Positions 63,725-64,000 of a stretch of 64,000 bases of DNA are shown piece after piece. Below the pieces are notes generated by a model, which was given only the letters and a program-made list of their open reading frames with translations, had not been told where the DNA came from and did no database searches. Location: positions 30,151 to 94,150 of the forward strand of contig JAUCBJ010000144.1 of assembly GCA_032718475.1 (NCBI GenBank), given 5' to 3'. Origin of the DNA: Nemertoderma westbladi (lineage: Eukaryota > Xenacoelomorpha > Nemertodermatida > Nemertodermatidae). The translations under genes were made by a program, and so were the position numbers. Position 1 is the first letter of the stretch. The number at the start of each line of letters is the position of its first letter.

Positions 63725-64000
63725 ATGGATATTAAGCCAAGTTTACAAGACTGTAAAAATTCCCGCCGGGGTTATAAATCTGCAGTTACAAAAGCAAAAC
63801 GAGCGGGTCAAGCTGCTATCACCAATTACGAAAATATGGCCCCAACAGAACGTTCGTTTCCAACACAAATACAGATCCGTATTGCAGATTGGATAAAAAA
63901 GTTCGAACGTTTTCAAGGAAGTGACAATACTGTTATGTCACATCCCGAGGCTGACGCCAATGACGAAGACAACGACTTAGATAAATTCGAGGAAGAACTC
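63725..64000 (+). CDS. Start of an open frame, probably retrotransposon Gag, cut by the window edge
   Basis: ATG at 63725 opens 92 codons without a stop to the end of the window. The product is basic at first (KNSRRGYKSAVTKAKRAGQA), then has an amphipathic stretch (IADWIKKFERFQ) and an acidic tail (EADANDEDNDLDKFEEEL). Length, charge pattern and the upstream primer-site-like sequence suggest the N-terminus of Gag from an LTR retrotransposon, BEL/Pao or Ty3-like. There is no diagnostic motif yet, so this is inference. Confidence 0.45.
   Translation, partial: MDIKPSLQDCKNSRRGYKSAVTKAKRAGQAAITNYENMAPTERSFPTQIQIRIADWIKKFERFQGSDNTVMSHPEADANDEDNDLDKFEEEL

Overview
The window is nuclear DNA from an animal, most likely a marine invertebrate. 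Exons of three bilaterian genes lie in AT-rich DNA packed with transposons and tandem repeats, and at least two of them are bounded by a spliceosomal acceptor. I cannot name the species. The palindromic words TAGGCCTA and TACCGGTA are strikingly over-used throughout.

Host genes, all on the + strand: the 3' terminal exon of a DZANK1-like zinc-ribbon/ankyrin gene (2890-4349); the 3' terminal exon of a paired-class homeobox gene with an OAR motif, closest to the aristaless/ALX group (41739-42158); and a complete, uninterrupted Elongin A reading frame (52754-55399). They are unrelated in function and do not form an operon.

Mobile layer: the most striking element is a 13.07-kb LTR retrotransposon on the - strand (19593-32666). 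It has two 1230-bp LTRs that differ at one base by eye, TG...CA ends and an ACCAT target-site duplication. It inserted into an older non-LTR fragment that is now split on both sides. ORF1 is a BEL/Pao-type Gag-protease that jumps in frame from the protease region to the tail of RNase H, so reverse transcriptase and integrase are missing. ORF2 (708 aa) is intact, carries a CCHC knuckle and is not recognised. Around it are many DNA elements whose ends I could fix by terminal inverted repeats plus target-site duplications (TSDs): 1697-2081, 9626-13486, 13523-18256 (holding 13687-17987, which holds 13783-17631), 32989-34295 (holding 33367-33816), 35919-37619 (holding 36250-37034) and 51897-52716. 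A ~555-bp inverted repeat (45278-45831 / 49811-50369) encloses a decayed non-LTR retrotransposon. A second decayed one lies at 59168-62125 on the - strand. The right edge holds the start of another LTR-element gag.

Tandem arrays: 19 bp (6720-8904), 10 bp (15050-16775), about 21 bp (38752-39262), 31 bp (40124-41625), 27 bp (55562-56062) and 92 bp (62560-63550). The long reading frames over these arrays follow from repeat period and are not genes. The 31-bp array is unusual: nearly every unit carries the consensus 5' splice site CAGGTAAGT, in the sense direction, just upstream of the homeobox exon.

All coordinates, repeat pairings and TSDs were read by eye. Identities are approximate unless the comparison is stated.
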